Shown here one piece after another: positions 1 through 9,935 of a stretch of DNA of 64,000 nt (positions are counted from its first letter, which is position 1; every line of letters begins with the position of its first letter). The stretch is from positions 23,758,422 to 23,822,421 of the forward strand of contig NC_037680.1 of the NCBI RefSeq assembly GCF_003255815.1, given 5' to 3'. The translations under genes and the position numbers were made by a program. This DNA comes from Theropithecus gelada. Its lineage: Eukaryota; Chordata; Mammalia; Primates; Cercopithecidae. The notes under the pieces are model-generated. The model was given only the letters and a program-made list of their open reading frames with translations, ran no database searches and was not told the origin of the DNA.

Positions 1-199
1 ATTTAACACAGATAAATATCTAGGAGTTGAATTGCTGGGTCCTATGGTTAGTTCATGTTTAATTTTACAAGGAGCTTCCAAACACCTTCCAATGAGATTT
101 ATCAATTTGCCTTCTCACCAATAATGGATGAAGGATTCTAGTTTCTCTGCTTTCTCGCCAGCAACTGGTAATGTTAGTTTTTTAAGAAGTCATTTTAAT
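1..199 (-). mobile_element. L1 (old, L1M-like) ORF2/3' fragment, first part
   Basis: The plus strand reads as the complement of the end of L1 ORF2, with the hallmark words GAATTGCTGGGTC (29-41) and later the AGTATCTCATTAT stretch after the Alu. It is much diverged from young L1s, so probably an L1M-age copy. The element runs off the left edge of the window and is interrupted by the Alu at 200-492. It is dead: only a piece of the reverse-transcriptase reading frame remains and it is not open. Confidence 0.8.
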
Positions 200-492
200 G
201 CCTGTAATCCCAACACTTTGGGAGGCCAAGGTGGGTGGATCACTTGGGGTCAGGAGTTTGAGACCACCCTGGCCAACATGGTACAACTCTGTCTCCACCA
301 AAAAATTACAAAAAATTAGCTGGGCATGGTGGTACATGTCTGTAGTCCCAGCTACCTGGGAAGCTGAGACAGGAGAATTGCTTGAACCTGGGAGGTGGAG
401 GTCGCAGTGAGCTGAGATCACTCCATTGCACTCCAGCCTGAGCAACAGAGCAAGACTCTGTCTCAAAAAAAAAAAAAAAAAAAAAAAAAAAA
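200..492 (+). mobile_element. AluS, 5'-truncated, inserted in L1
   Basis: The element starts inside the left arm at CCTGTAATCCCA and lacks about the first 25 bases, including most of the A box. Both arms and the middle A-rich linker are present, followed by a 28-nt A tail (465-492). Flanks 183-199 (TAAGAAGTCATTTTAAT) and 486-502 (AAAAAAGCCTTTTTAAT) are an imperfect target-site duplication of the host L1. Open frames on the minus strand here (182-466, 306-524) are ordinary antisense-Alu frames, not genes. Confidence 0.95.
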
Positions 493-530
493 GCCTTTTT
501 AATAGGTGTGTAGTAGTATCTCATTATATG
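493..530 (-). mobile_element. L1 fragment, continuation after the Alu
   Basis: AATAGGTGTGTAGTAGTATCTCATTAT continues the L1 of 1-199 in register once the Alu and its target duplication are removed. The two pieces are one element. Confidence 0.7.
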
Positions 531-541
531 AGAACTAGATG

Positions 542-751
542 TTGCAACAAAGTATTTTAAAAGTAAAGTATGTACATTATTGTTTTAGACAAAATCCTAT
601 TGCATACTTAATAGACCATAGTATAGTGTGACCATAAGTCTTACATACACCAGAAAACCAAAAACCAAACCAAAATAAACTACAAAATTGCATGACTCTC
701 TTTATTGCATTGGTCTGGATTAGAACCTACAATATCTCTGAGGTATGCCTG
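542..751 (-). mobile_element. Tigger1-like DNA transposon end (TcMar-Tigger)
   Basis: The block ends in the Tigger1 terminus: CAATATCTCTGAGGTATGCCTG at 730-751 is the complement of the family start CAGGCATACCTCGGAGATATTG. Upstream words (ATGTACATTATTGTTTTAGAC, CTTAATAGAC, TATAGTGT) follow the subterminal consensus in order. Only about 210 bases of one end are left, with no transposase. Strand is given relative to the CAGGCATACC start. Confidence 0.85.
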
Positions 752-757
752 TATATG

Positions 758-935
758 TGAATGTTCTGATTTAGCATGCGTTAGAACCACCTGGAGAGGC
801 TTTAAAACACAGATTGCTTGGCCCATCTGAAGATTTTCTGTTCAGAAGGTCAGGGGCAGAGCCTGAGAATTTGTAGTTCTAACAGGTTCCCAGGTGATGC
901 ACATATTGCTGACTAGGGGATCACACTTTGAGATG
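758..935 (+). mobile_element. MER5A-like non-autonomous hAT element
   Basis: The family pattern is clear: GCATGCGTTAGAACCACCTGG, then CACAGATTGCTTGGCCC, GAGAATTTGTAGTTCTAACA, GGTTCCCAGGTGATGC and finally CACACTTTGAGA. This is a near full-length MER5A/B (hAT-Charlie) copy of about 180 bases, heavily diverged and non-coding. It abuts the Tigger end at 751. Confidence 0.85.
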
Positions 936-999
936 GAGAGCCCTGAGGCAGAAGTTGGTTGGAGTGGGGAGAGGGAACCAAAATCTCTCTTTCGTTGTA

Positions 1000-1500
1000 T
1001 GCGTATTTTGAAACATTTTTTTGACATACAAGTGGAGACATCAAGTAACAGTTGAGTCTAGAATTGTGGGGAATGGTCAGGTTTAGGAGAGAGATTTGGG
1101 ATTTGTTAGCATTTGGATGGTGCTCTCTATCCAACAGTGGATGAGCTCACTAGTGAGAGGGCTTAGATAGAGAAGAGGGCCAAGAATGAGCTGGGCACTA
1201 CCAGGTTTGGAAGCCTGTTAAAAGGAAGAGTTAGCAAAGGAGAGTGAACATAGGACATGACAGTCTGATGTTAGAGAAGTAAAGAGGGGTGTTTTGAAAA
1301 AAAACCAAAGGGGGGTGTTTTGAAAATTCAGCACAGGCAGTTGTGCTGAATGGTTCTGAGAGGTTCAGGAAGATAGGAATAGAGAAGAGAATACTGAATC
1401 TGGCAACATGGGAGTCAGCAGTGACTAGCCAAAGCAGTATCAAAATGTTGGGAATGGATGCCTTTAAGAGTAGAGAGAGGATTTTGAGGTGTGTACAGAC
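1000..1500 (+). repeat. Ancient mammalian interspersed repeat, degraded
   Basis: Scattered words follow, in order, a long old mammalian repeat that I recognise by consensus but cannot name safely (possibly HAL1-like or another LINE-era family): GTGGAGACATCAAGTA, GATAGAGAAGAGGGCC, GCAAAGGAGAGTGA, then AGAGGTTCAGGAAGATAGG and GGCAACATGGGAGTCA. The same family recurs at 59-62 kb. The short open frames here (1231-1575 minus, 1343-1543 plus) lie inside this relic and look random. Confidence 0.5.
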
Positions 1501-1639
1501 AATGCTTGCAGACAAATTTTTCAGCTTCTGGGAGGTAATATAGTTTGGCTTATTTGATTTGTGCTCAGAAACCAATGATCTCTCTGGATTTCTCCTTCTG
1601 CCATAATCAAATTCCTAACCCTGTCCTTCCAGATACTTG

Positions 1640-1770
1640 GAGTACAAAGTTCCTAGCTCCTAGCCATTGTCTTCGTGAAGCTCATAATCTAATGACAGAG
1701 AGATGCACATAAATAATTATAATGTTCTGATAACTCTGTATTAGAATTACAGGGGATTATAGATTGAGAA
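1640..1770 (+). repeat. Ancient repeat fragment
   Basis: TCTTCGTGAAGCTCATAATCTAATGACAGAGAGATGCACATAAATAATTATAATG resembles the 'panel of stock' segment found near the start of the same ancient family (compare 59130-59190 and 61780-61830). It lies directly before a MIR and is very diverged. Confidence 0.4.
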
Positions 1771-1774
1771 GAGA

Positions 1775-1990
1775 GTTAACATTTTTGCTTATGTTATGCT
1801 AGGCACATTGCATATGCTATTTGAGGTAATCCTCATTGCATTCCTGAGGTTATCCCAATTTTTCTGATGGAGAAATGGAAGCTCAGGACTCGTTGTTGTG
1901 TCGGAACTAGTAAATAATGAAGCTAGAATTTGATCCCATGTTTGCTGACCCCTGTGCCACACTCTTCACAATACCATAACGTTGCTTTTC
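1775..1990 (+). repeat. MIR SINE
   Basis: It follows the MIR consensus through most of its length: TATGCTAGGCACATTGCATATGC, TAATCCTCATTGCA, CTGAGGTTATCCCAATTTTTCTGATGGAGAAATGGAAGCTCAG, then the core and GAATTTGATCCCATG. Old (pan-mammalian) tRNA-derived SINE, non-functional. Confidence 0.85.
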
Positions 1991-2390
1991 ATGGTTGAAG
2001 AGGGGATAAAAATTATGCTTACTAGACTGTGAGGGATCCTTCACCAATTGCAATATAATTCCTTACTGTACTAATACAGTAGAGCTGTATCCTATTCAGT
2101 GTTTAGATTCTAAAGCCAGTTTACAGGTGTAACATTTCAATTGGTGAAAATTATCCTAATAATTCTGTCATATCACTTGTACATCCCTGAGAATTTTCAT
2201 ACAATTTGAGCCACGTAGGAGCTGAAGTCCAAAGAAGAAATGTCAGACTTGTGTCTCCCCTCTCATTCAGGGAAATACAATCATTGAGGGGACTCATCTG
2301 TAATGCTATCATTACCATTATTTTTGCTGTGTACATATGGTTTACTCAACATGTTAGATTAACAAAGCATGCAAATCTATTAATAGCTAA
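1991..2390. other. Unique AT-rich sequence
   Basis: I see no repeat hallmark, exon or RNA signature in this 400-base stretch between two MIRs. Two overlapping short open frames (2151-2336 minus, 2206-2400 plus) have no recognisable content. Confidence 0.5.
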
Positions 2391-2394
2391 CATC

Positions 2395-2600
2395 AACTGA
2401 AAACTTACCGTGTATGGTCAGTGTACCAGGGACATTACATTCACGGCTTTATACAAATTTTAATCCGTACACTAACCCTGTGAGGCAGGTGTTTTTATCC
2501 CCATTTTGCTGATGGGAAGACCGACTTGTCTAAGTTCACAGACCTGGTAAACTGGAGAATTGCTTTCCCAGTTCTAAATGATTCCACCGTGGGCATTGCC
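2395..2600 (+). repeat. MIR SINE
   Basis: TACCAGGGACATTACATTCACGG, CTAACCCTGTGAGGCAGGTG and TTTATCCCCATTTTGCTGATGGGAAGA match the MIR body in order, with the core and a decayed 3' part after it. Confidence 0.85.
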
Positions 2601-3560
2601 TTTCACTAAGTACATGGCCTTCCTGGCTTGCAATCTCAGGACGAATCAAGCAGATCCTTCCTGTTAGCTAACTCTCAGGGTTCCTTAACCCTGTGGACTG
2701 CCCATTCTTCATCATCACAGCTTTCTCCTTAATCTCTGTCTTTCCCTCCTCTACTTTCCCTCCTTCCTTTACTAAGGCTCCCTGAGGCTTACTTTCCTTC
2801 CTAAGACCCTGCTGGAGCTCATCAGTATCTGTGGATCAGCTAGGGAATTTGCATAACTGTTAAGTAGGAAACTAATTCCTACTTCAGAAGCCATTTAGGA
2901 CCATGTGACCTGTTTTAATGTAAACACAATAAATACATCTCTGTCAAAGTAAAAATTAGCTCTTTACCATTCCAAGTTGTCAGAGCAACTATTTAAAGAG
3001 TTTTAATATTTGCAAGTACTACCTAAAATGCTCAATAAACATACTGCTTAGTTCAAGTCAGATATAATTTGACATTTTTATTAACATATGCCCCTTTTAA
3101 AGGTTATTTACCACTTTTTTGTCGGTTTGTTTTCAATCCTCCTAAATGACTCTGGATAATGCCCTATTTCTGTAGATGGCTAATGGGCATTTGCTCCTGT
3201 GCCTGCTTGGATAATGCAAATCTGAATTTTAGGGTTTTATCGATGGGATTTTCCCCACTCTTTGACTCTGGCCTGCTTTTGAATGTTAATTCTCTCTTTC
3301 TGGAAAATGTCTTGAGCATTATGAACAACCATTGTCTTCCAAGTCTCTCTCTTGGTGGAAAAGAACAGCCTGTGATATTACTTAATTCACTTCTTTCAAG
3401 ATTACAGTGTAAGACTCAAGGGAGTCAATGATGAAGAGCGAAATCAGAGTTTGGCCGGCAGTCTGGAGTGACTTCTGCATCTTCATTTGCTCGCTGGAAG
3501 AAGGCAGTGATGACAATTGTCATCACATGACAATTATATATATATATGAGATTTGGATCG
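2601..3560. other. Unique sequence with a short (TA)n tract
   Basis: No recognisable repeat or exon. A short TATATATATATATA run sits at about 3535-3547, just before the AluJ. The 90-codon frame at 3159-3431 has no recognisable domain. Confidence 0.5.
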
Positions 3561-3572
3561 GAAATTAATTCT

Positions 3573-3879
3573 TTTTTTTTCTTTTTTTTTTGAGACAGGG
3601 TTTTGCTTTGTCACCCCAGCTGGAGTGCAGTGGCACAATCATAGCTCACTGCAGCCTTGAACTCCTAGGTTCAAGTGATTCTCCTGCCTCAACCTCCTGA
3701 GTAGCTAGGACTACAGGCATAAGCCACCATGCCCAGCTAATTTTTTTCATTTTTTCTAGAGAGACAGGGTTTCACTATGTTGCCTAGGCTGGTCTCGAAC
3801 TCCTTGCCTCAAGCGATCTCCCTGCCTTGGCCTCTTAAAGCGCTGGAATTACAGGTGTAAACTATCATTCCCCACCCTA
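3573..3879 (-). mobile_element. AluJ, full length
   Basis: Complement of an AluJ: T-rich tail, then TGAGACAGGGTTTTGC, the AluJ-type CAATCATAGCTCACTGCAGCC box, both arms and a decayed 5' end. It is flanked by a target-site duplication, GAAATTAATTCT (3561-3572) and GAAATCAATTCT (3880-3891), one mismatch in 12. High divergence and the diagnostic box place it in the oldest Alu subfamily. Confidence 0.95.
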
Positions 3880-3899
3880 GAAATCAATTCTGAGACATT

Positions 3900-4345
3900 G
3901 TATTAGATCAGATAGGCTAACTAATGTTGTACTAACAAATAACATGAAAATCTCCATGGTTAACCGAAACAGTATATTGTTAGTCATGCAAAGCTTCTGC
4001 TGGCCCAGGAATCTCTCCAGGGGTTCTCTGTGTGGGGATACAGCATTCCAGTTGCTTCTGTCTCATGGCACTTTTCTCTCAGCATGTGGCTTCAGGGTTT
4101 GTCTAAGCAGAGCAGGAGCGCATTGAGGATTACGCATTGGTTCTTAAGTACTTCCTTACCAAAGTGCCCCAGTTCACTGGTCAGACTTAGTCATAGTCTC
4201 ACCCAACTATGAAGGGGTCTAGGAAATATAGTCTTCTATGTGTGTAGGAGGGGTTGGAAAACCAAGGTGGGCATTAGTAATGTCTATTACAGACACCTTT
4301 TAAAGTGTTCCTTCCAGCCGTATGTTATTGGACATTCAGATGCCT
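3900..4345 (+). repeat. Old LTR- or MER-type interspersed repeat
   Basis: The segment follows a medium-reiteration consensus I recognise by its words: GATAGGCTAACTAATGTTGTACTAACAAATAAC, CATGAAAATCTCCATGGTTAA, AGTCTCACCCAACTATGAAGGGG and GGAAATATAGTCTTC. I cannot assign it safely to a subfamily; an ERVL/MaLR-era LTR or a hAT-type MER are both possible. A small related piece (CATTGGCCAGAAATGGTCACATGGC) lies at 56471-56495. No open retroviral gene is present. Confidence 0.55.
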
Positions 4346-5540
4346 GGGGTGCATGGTATGTGACTGGAGGTAGAGGAGTATGTAGGGAGAAAGGTGAGGC
4401 ATTTGTTCCATCTTGAAGATAACAACTAATGTCTTTATCCACAAGCCTGGATGATAAACTTCAAAAATATTGCTTGTATGCCACTTTGGCACAGAGACAA
4501 CTAAAGGAAAACAGACTAATCTTCTTATAGGCCTGAGTAAATAAATACACTTTTATGAGATATTTTATAAGGTAGCCAAGGACTTTATATTAAGGGCTTA
4601 GTTAGATCTGGATCCTACTACTAGGTACAAAATAGACAAGTGAAGATTTATATATTTTGAAATTCTGCTTCATCCAAGGTTTGTTTTAGGAATTAAAAAT
4701 TAAAATGGAGTTCAGGCAGCAATGACGAATCAGAAAGGGAATGTAGAAAGCTTGGACGCATATGTGATGGATAAACTATAAATCTGTGAGCCTTCTCTAA
4801 GAGACAGGAATGGAATCTTTCATTTAACAGTTTGTTATCCTAGGAGCAAGTTTGGTATCAGTTTCTCATTATAGGAATGGTGATCAGGCCCTACTGGCTT
4901 ACAAACATCATATATGTGTGTATACAGTCTCACCTCTAAATTTTCAAGGTAGTAGAAAGTAATCTAATTATGTGGATAATTAAAAACAACCAAAGTGCAA
5001 GTTTAAAACTTGTACTTTTATGACTGCAAAGCAGGCTATCAAAATGACAGGGTGTCTGGATGGGATCGTAGCACGCACCCAGATTAAATGAGTGCATTAG
5101 TTGATTGTTTCTGGTATGAAGATAAGCAGAGAAAAGTATAATAATGCTGGCATTTAAGTGGACCTAATTAGGCTTCAAGTTTAACACTCCATTAAGATGA
5201 ATGGGAAAGGGTCACCCCCATTCAGGCTGTGGCACTGTCTTAGTGTGTCTGGATATTGCCTCTGAAGACAACAGTCTGTCAGCGCACATTCTCACAGTCA
5301 CCCCTGTAAAGCAGACTGGAAATTTAATTCTTTTAAAATTAAATCTCAGGTTCTGGAGGCCACAGTAAAATCCATGGGGAGATCTTAAATCCTCAAGTTC
5401 TGCAGCTGTATTAGTCAGAAACAACAACAATAATAAGAATAATACATTCCCACGTCTACAGGAACTATCAAGTACAGACTTCGGTGTTTTGTGAATATGA
5501 TCTGGTGAAACTAACAACCGCCAGTTTACCACTGAAGGTC
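4346..5540. other. Unique sequence
   Basis: No repeat or RNA hallmark seen. It contains most of the longest open frame in the window (5212-5724, minus strand, 170 codons), which shows no recognisable domain and whose 5' part overlaps a MIR relic; I do not call it a gene. Confidence 0.5.
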
Positions 5541-5544
5541 CTTG

Positions 5545-5625
5545 TTCATAGAGGGTGAATGACTTGACTAAAGTTACAGAGCATGTCACTGGGAAAGCCA
5601 GAAATAACATGGAGGGACTATTCAG
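5545..5625 (+). repeat. MIR core fragment
   Basis: GAGGGTGAATGACTTGACTAAAGTTACAGAGCATGTCACTGGGAAAGCCAGAAAT follows the MIR core (…TTGCCCAAGGTCACACAGC…GCAGAGCCAGGAT). Only the core survives. Confidence 0.55.
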
Positions 5626-5629
5626 TTTT

Positions 5630-6385
5630 TGTTGCAGTAGTCTGTCATCCCTCAGGGAAAGGGAGTAAGGAATAATGATCTCATCTACTAAACAGAGTGC
5701 ACATGCATTTGAAAGAAAATCCAAGAATCAAAGGCAGCACGATATAGTAGACATGTTTGCAGAGAGATGACTGGGTAAATCCTGCCATCCTGCCATATGG
5801 AAATGTAGCTCAGCAGTGTGTGAGTGGGAAAAAAGTTTAGTTGTGGCAATGGCCAAGGTGCATGGATGTGGCCTTAAAGTTATGTGACTCTGGAACCACA
5901 TTGACAATCATCACCCAAAGAGCCACAGGGTCATCCTATGCCTTTTAGGATGAGATTCAGAAACTAGATGTCCGAAGATCGCATAAGGAGACGTTTGGTG
6001 ACTGCATATTGAGAAACCACAAATGGCTTGAAATGAGTGTTTGGATGATGGTTGTCATGATTTTCTGACTCTTTGGAAGGTAATATGGCTACATCTCCAA
6101 TTGCAGTCTTGGGACTGGTAACTTCTCCAGCTGTTTGTTTTTAAAATTAATAAGGTGAAATATGGCATGCTTATCAAAATCCTAGGTCTTGTGACTGTGT
6201 TATTCAGCAAGATTGCAGAAAGGAAGTTTTGGTGTACAACTGGTGCTGAGATAGACTCATTACTATGTCTTGTCCAACTCCTTCCTAAATAACTCTACTT
6301 GTAAAATTGTAGAACAAATTTTAGAACTCTTTAAGTGAGTCCAGTTTTGATAAGATAATGCCAGTATTTTTCTTTATTAAAAATA
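5630..6385. other. Unique sequence
   Basis: Nothing recognisable: no SINE box, LINE word, splice-bounded frame or RNA. Confidence 0.45.
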
Positions 6386-6389
6386 GACC

Positions 6390-6760
6390 ATGTATGAAAT
6401 CACGGATCTTAGGATTTTGGAGTTAGATGGAAGAAAATGTAGTTCTTGCAGCCAACTTCCTACCAAGTGCTGGGATTCTTATTTCAGATCCCTGACTCAT
6501 GATATACCATAGCTTTTTGAGCATTTCTGATAATGGAGAATTGAGAATGGGATATTCTTTCTCAGTATGGGTCATATTGGGTTGTTGGTTCTTTTCATTC
6601 TGTCTTGGAATATTCTATACCAATTGATATTAAATCTTGACTCTGAGCATGGAATGTCTATTCCTTCTACTATTTGACAGCCTTCAGGTATCTTAAGCAA
6701 GTGGTCATGCTAGTCCCTTTGTTTTCTGTTTTTCATTCATTATAGGGCATACAGAAGTTT
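6390..6760 (+). repeat. Ancient MIR3/L3-era repeat
   Basis: ACGGATCTTAGGATTTTGGAGTTAGATGGAAG, CCAACTTCCTACC, and then TTGACAGCCTTCAGGTATCTTAAGCAAGTGGTCATGC follow an old mammalian repeat whose consensus contains 'rule' words such as GGATCTTAGAGTTGGAAGG and CTTCAGGTATTTGAAGACAGCTATCATG. Very diverged; the family name is uncertain. Confidence 0.45.
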
Positions 6761-7413
6761 TCAGAAACTTCACTGCTTCAAAGGCTTCCCTCAGACTTTA
6801 AAATTACATGAGAATTCAATTTAGCTTTACAAATGTCCTGTGCCATATCATTTTTATTTACTTATTCCCACTAATTGAGAACAAATAAGTTATATTTGGA
6901 ATGTATTCTTTTTCACAGTATATTTCACCTTTTAAATTATTTTTGTCTTAGGAAAAACTCAAATTAATTTGGGTTTATTCTAATTAACTTTAATATTTAT
7001 TTATAGCTTGTTTTACTCCAGATTTAGTCATTGAATGCTACTTTCAATAATACGTTGACAAGACAAAAAATATGGAAATGGCAGAGGGAAAAAAGAGGAA
7101 GAAAAGATTAAGCTGGGTAAAGTTCATTACATAAAATACATTTATGAGGTTATTACATAGTTATTTGTGGTAAGTCTCAAATTCAATTTGAACTTGCTAG
7201 CAGCCAACTCAAAGAGAGAAACAAGATCAGTTACATGTCTAATAGCATTTAATACATTTTTAAAACCCAATTAATTGGAAGAAATTCAATAATTTTTAAT
7301 CCAGAGTCCTGAGAGCATTTTTTTTCCCTTAAGTTCTCATAGTGAGGATGCTCTATGACAAAATAAAGAATATCTTCAGTAATATTCTTTATTTAAAATT
7401 TTTTATTATTACT
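6761..7413. other. Unique AT-rich sequence
   Basis: No recognisable element. Very AT-rich around 6860-7020. Confidence 0.45.
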
Positions 7414-7734
7414 GGCTGGGCATGGTGGGTCATGCCTGTAATCCCAGCACTTTGGGAGGCCAAGGCGGGCAGATCACTTGAGGTCAGGAGTTTAAGACCA
7501 GCCTGGCCAACATGGTGAAACCCCGTCTCTACTAAAAATAAGAAAAAAAAAAAAAAATTAGCGGGTGGTGGTAGAAGCCTGTAATCCCAGCTACTCTGGT
7601 GACTAAAGCATGAAATCCTTGAATCCACGAGGCAGAGGTTGCAGTAAGCCGAGATCGTGCCATTACACTCTAGCCTAAGCGATGGGAGAGAGACTCTGTC
7701 TCTAAACAAATAAATAAATAAATAAATAAATAAA
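7414..7734 (+). mobile_element. AluS, full length, with (AAAT)n tail
   Basis: Starts at GGCTGGGCATGGTGGG, has both arms, a 15-nt middle A stretch and a tail that has evolved to (AAAT)n with about seven units (7707-7734). Similar flanks, TTATTATTAC (7404-7413) and TTATTATTAC (7736-7745), look like the target-site duplication. The 154-codon minus-strand frame (7389-7853) is antisense Alu. Confidence 0.95.
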
Positions 7735-7875
7735 ATTATTATTACTTTTATTTTTAAAAAGTTGATAGATAAGTTCAGCAACATTCTTATAGTGAATTTC
7801 ACAACAGACTTTGTGGGATTTTTTTTTTTACCTGATAAAATGTCCAAGTACAAGTGGCTGATACTTTGTAAGTGC

Positions 7876-8316
7876 TTGCTGTGAGTTTGTGTCTTCCCAA
7901 AAGATGTTGGAGTCCTAACCCCTGGTACCTGTGAATGTGACCTAATTAGAAAATCAGGTCATTGTATATGTAATCAGGTTAAGATGAGGTCATAATGAAT
8001 TAGGGCGTACCCTAATCCAATATGACTGGTGTCTTTATAAAAAGAGGAGACACAGGCAGACACAGAGAGAAGACAGCCATGAGACAATGAAGGCAGAGAT
8101 TGGAGTTATGCTGCCACATGCTAAGGAATTCCTGGGGCTATCAGAGGCTGGAAGAGACAAGAACATGTCCTCCCTTAGAGGTTTTGGAGGGAACGCAGCC
8201 CTGCCAACACACTGATTTTGAATTTCTAGCCTCTGGTAGTGTGAGAGAATACATTTCTGTCGTTTTAGGCCACTCAATTTGTGGTACTTCATTATGGCAG
8301 CCTTAGGAAACCTACA
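7876..8316 (+). mobile_element. MLT1-like MaLR (ERVL) solo LTR
   Basis: Nearly complete match in order to a MaLR LTR: TTGGAGTCCTAACCCCTGGTA, CCTGTGAATGTGACC, GTTAAGATGAGGTCAT, CTAATCCAATATGACTGGTG, CAGACACAGAGAGAAGACAGCC, and the 3' GGCCACTCAATTTGTGGTAC with GGCAGCCTTAGGAAAC. It is a solo LTR with no internal region. LTRs of this class carry Pol II promoter potential, but nothing here shows activity. Confidence 0.85.
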
Positions 8317-9449
8317 TTGCTCAATAAATATCTACTAAGTGTATGGATGAATTTTATGTACCAATTGACTGGGAGAAGGGGCTCCTCAGAAATTTACAGA
8401 CAATGCTGTGATAATTCAAGAAAAAAATTGGACATAAATAATCCCACTAGATATATTTATATCCATTTCTATTTTTACTAAAGTCAATATTTCCGTATGG
8501 AAGACTGATTTATTATGGAGTTCGTAATTACTAACCCATGATCAGGAGGTCTAGTGTGTAGATTCAGCCACTACTATGAACTATTTCCAGTGACATTCAA
8601 CTCTTCTAAGAACCTAGTGTAGTAACTAACCTTTAAGTGTTCAGTAAATGTTTATAGAAATAAGATATATGGTAAATTCTATTATTACGTGATTCATTTA
8701 TCATGAGGGTAGGGGATGGTCCTGCCTCAAAATGTCATCAGTATAAAGGGGGCACATTACTCTTGACAGATTTTAATTAGCTGTGTCACAGGACTCCCAT
8801 AATCTCCCCTTGTGAATGTTACCTATGAATGTTCCTGCTTGTTTTGCATGAGTCCGGTTCTCAAACGCATACCCATGACTTCAATCCTTATCATCGGTAC
8901 TCTCCTTTAATGACTCCTTGAACGTGGAGAATAAAAGAAAACAAAAGATGAGTCAAGAGGAAAAACAATGTTCTGATTCTGCTTGGAACACAGTCAACCA
9001 ATGTTGTGGCAAGACCAGTTTCAGCCTCTCCCGTACTGGCTTCCCCTCCTGCTCTATCCTCAAGGCAGTCAATTGTTATGATAAGATAAAGGCAGCAAGT
9101 CATGGGTTATATACCCACCACAAATTATGAAAGCCCAAAAGGTCTCCAAACAGATAAATATCATGGATGATGAGCTGGTTTGGAAAAAAAATTCATGTTC
9201 TTCTCAATAACCTAATATTTTATTTGAACTAATAAAACTTTCAAGAATCATTTAACTACTAGGAATGATGATGCCTTCAATTTAAAAAACAGAAACGAAG
9301 TCTCTCAGGTATCATTCTGGACCAGAAATGAAAAAGAAAAAGAAACCCAAACTTAAGCAAGCAAATTAAACAAACAAAAACCCCGAAGCATGGCCAGCAC
9401 TCTCTAGCAGACCCACGGAAATATGGAAGGCCTCAGTGTTCACATGTCT
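8317..9449. other. Unique sequence, start of the repeat-poor block
   Basis: No recognisable mobile element. Overlapping 70-codon frames on both strands at 8891-9130 have no recognisable content. Confidence 0.5.
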
Positions 9450-9935
9450 GCAAGAAGTTCTGCTCTATTCATCTTTCTTTCCTAGGTTCATCCCACCGGC
9501 AGTTCTACCCCTGTCAGAAATATAATGGCTCACAGTTGCGAAGCTGCCCTGTGCTTGTAGGTTCTCTCTCTCCCCAAATTTGAGCTGTGGCACTTTTCCT
9601 TTCTAAAGAGCAGCATCTGGCCTCTTCGTGCGCTCATTTGCATGCCAATACTCGATTGCTCTCCCAGCGCACAGCTATTTAATAGTGGTGCTGGTGTCCG
9701 AGCTCTGGGAACAAACCAAATGGTTTGGGTGTGCTTTTGTGTGCAGTGCGGGTCGTTGCTACAGTGTGCTTATTAAGAATAGTACACATTCATTATAACA
9801 AGATTGCTCTTTTGCTCAGGGGCCATCACAGCGCATTCTGTAAATGAATTAACAGTAGCATGCATTTGTATATTATGGGCCCAGAAGATGCATTTGTTTA
9901 TTAAATAAATCTGCAACACAGAAAGTATAGTTGAA
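9450..9935. promoter_or_regulatory. Candidate conserved non-coding element (enhancer-like)
   Basis: A locally GC-richer island in AT-rich sequence, packed with compact motifs. I see an octamer ATTTGCAT at 9635-9642; a palindrome CTATTTAATAG at 9674-9684; a 7-bp inverted pair CAAACCA-AA-TGGTTTG within about 9713-9728; several homeodomain-like ATTA cores; and a forkhead-like TTTGTTTATT near 9893. There is no open frame of note and no repeat. This composition is typical of vertebrate developmental enhancers, but conservation itself cannot be seen from one sequence; the call is inference. Confidence 0.4.

Noticed and set aside
5212..5724. 170-codon open frame on the minus strand, longest in the window
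   Set aside because: No recognisable domain, its 5' part overlaps a MIR core relic, and frames of this length are expected by chance in 64 kb of six-frame reading.
7389..7853. 154-codon minus-strand frame
   Set aside because: Antisense AluS plus flanks; typical Alu-derived frame.
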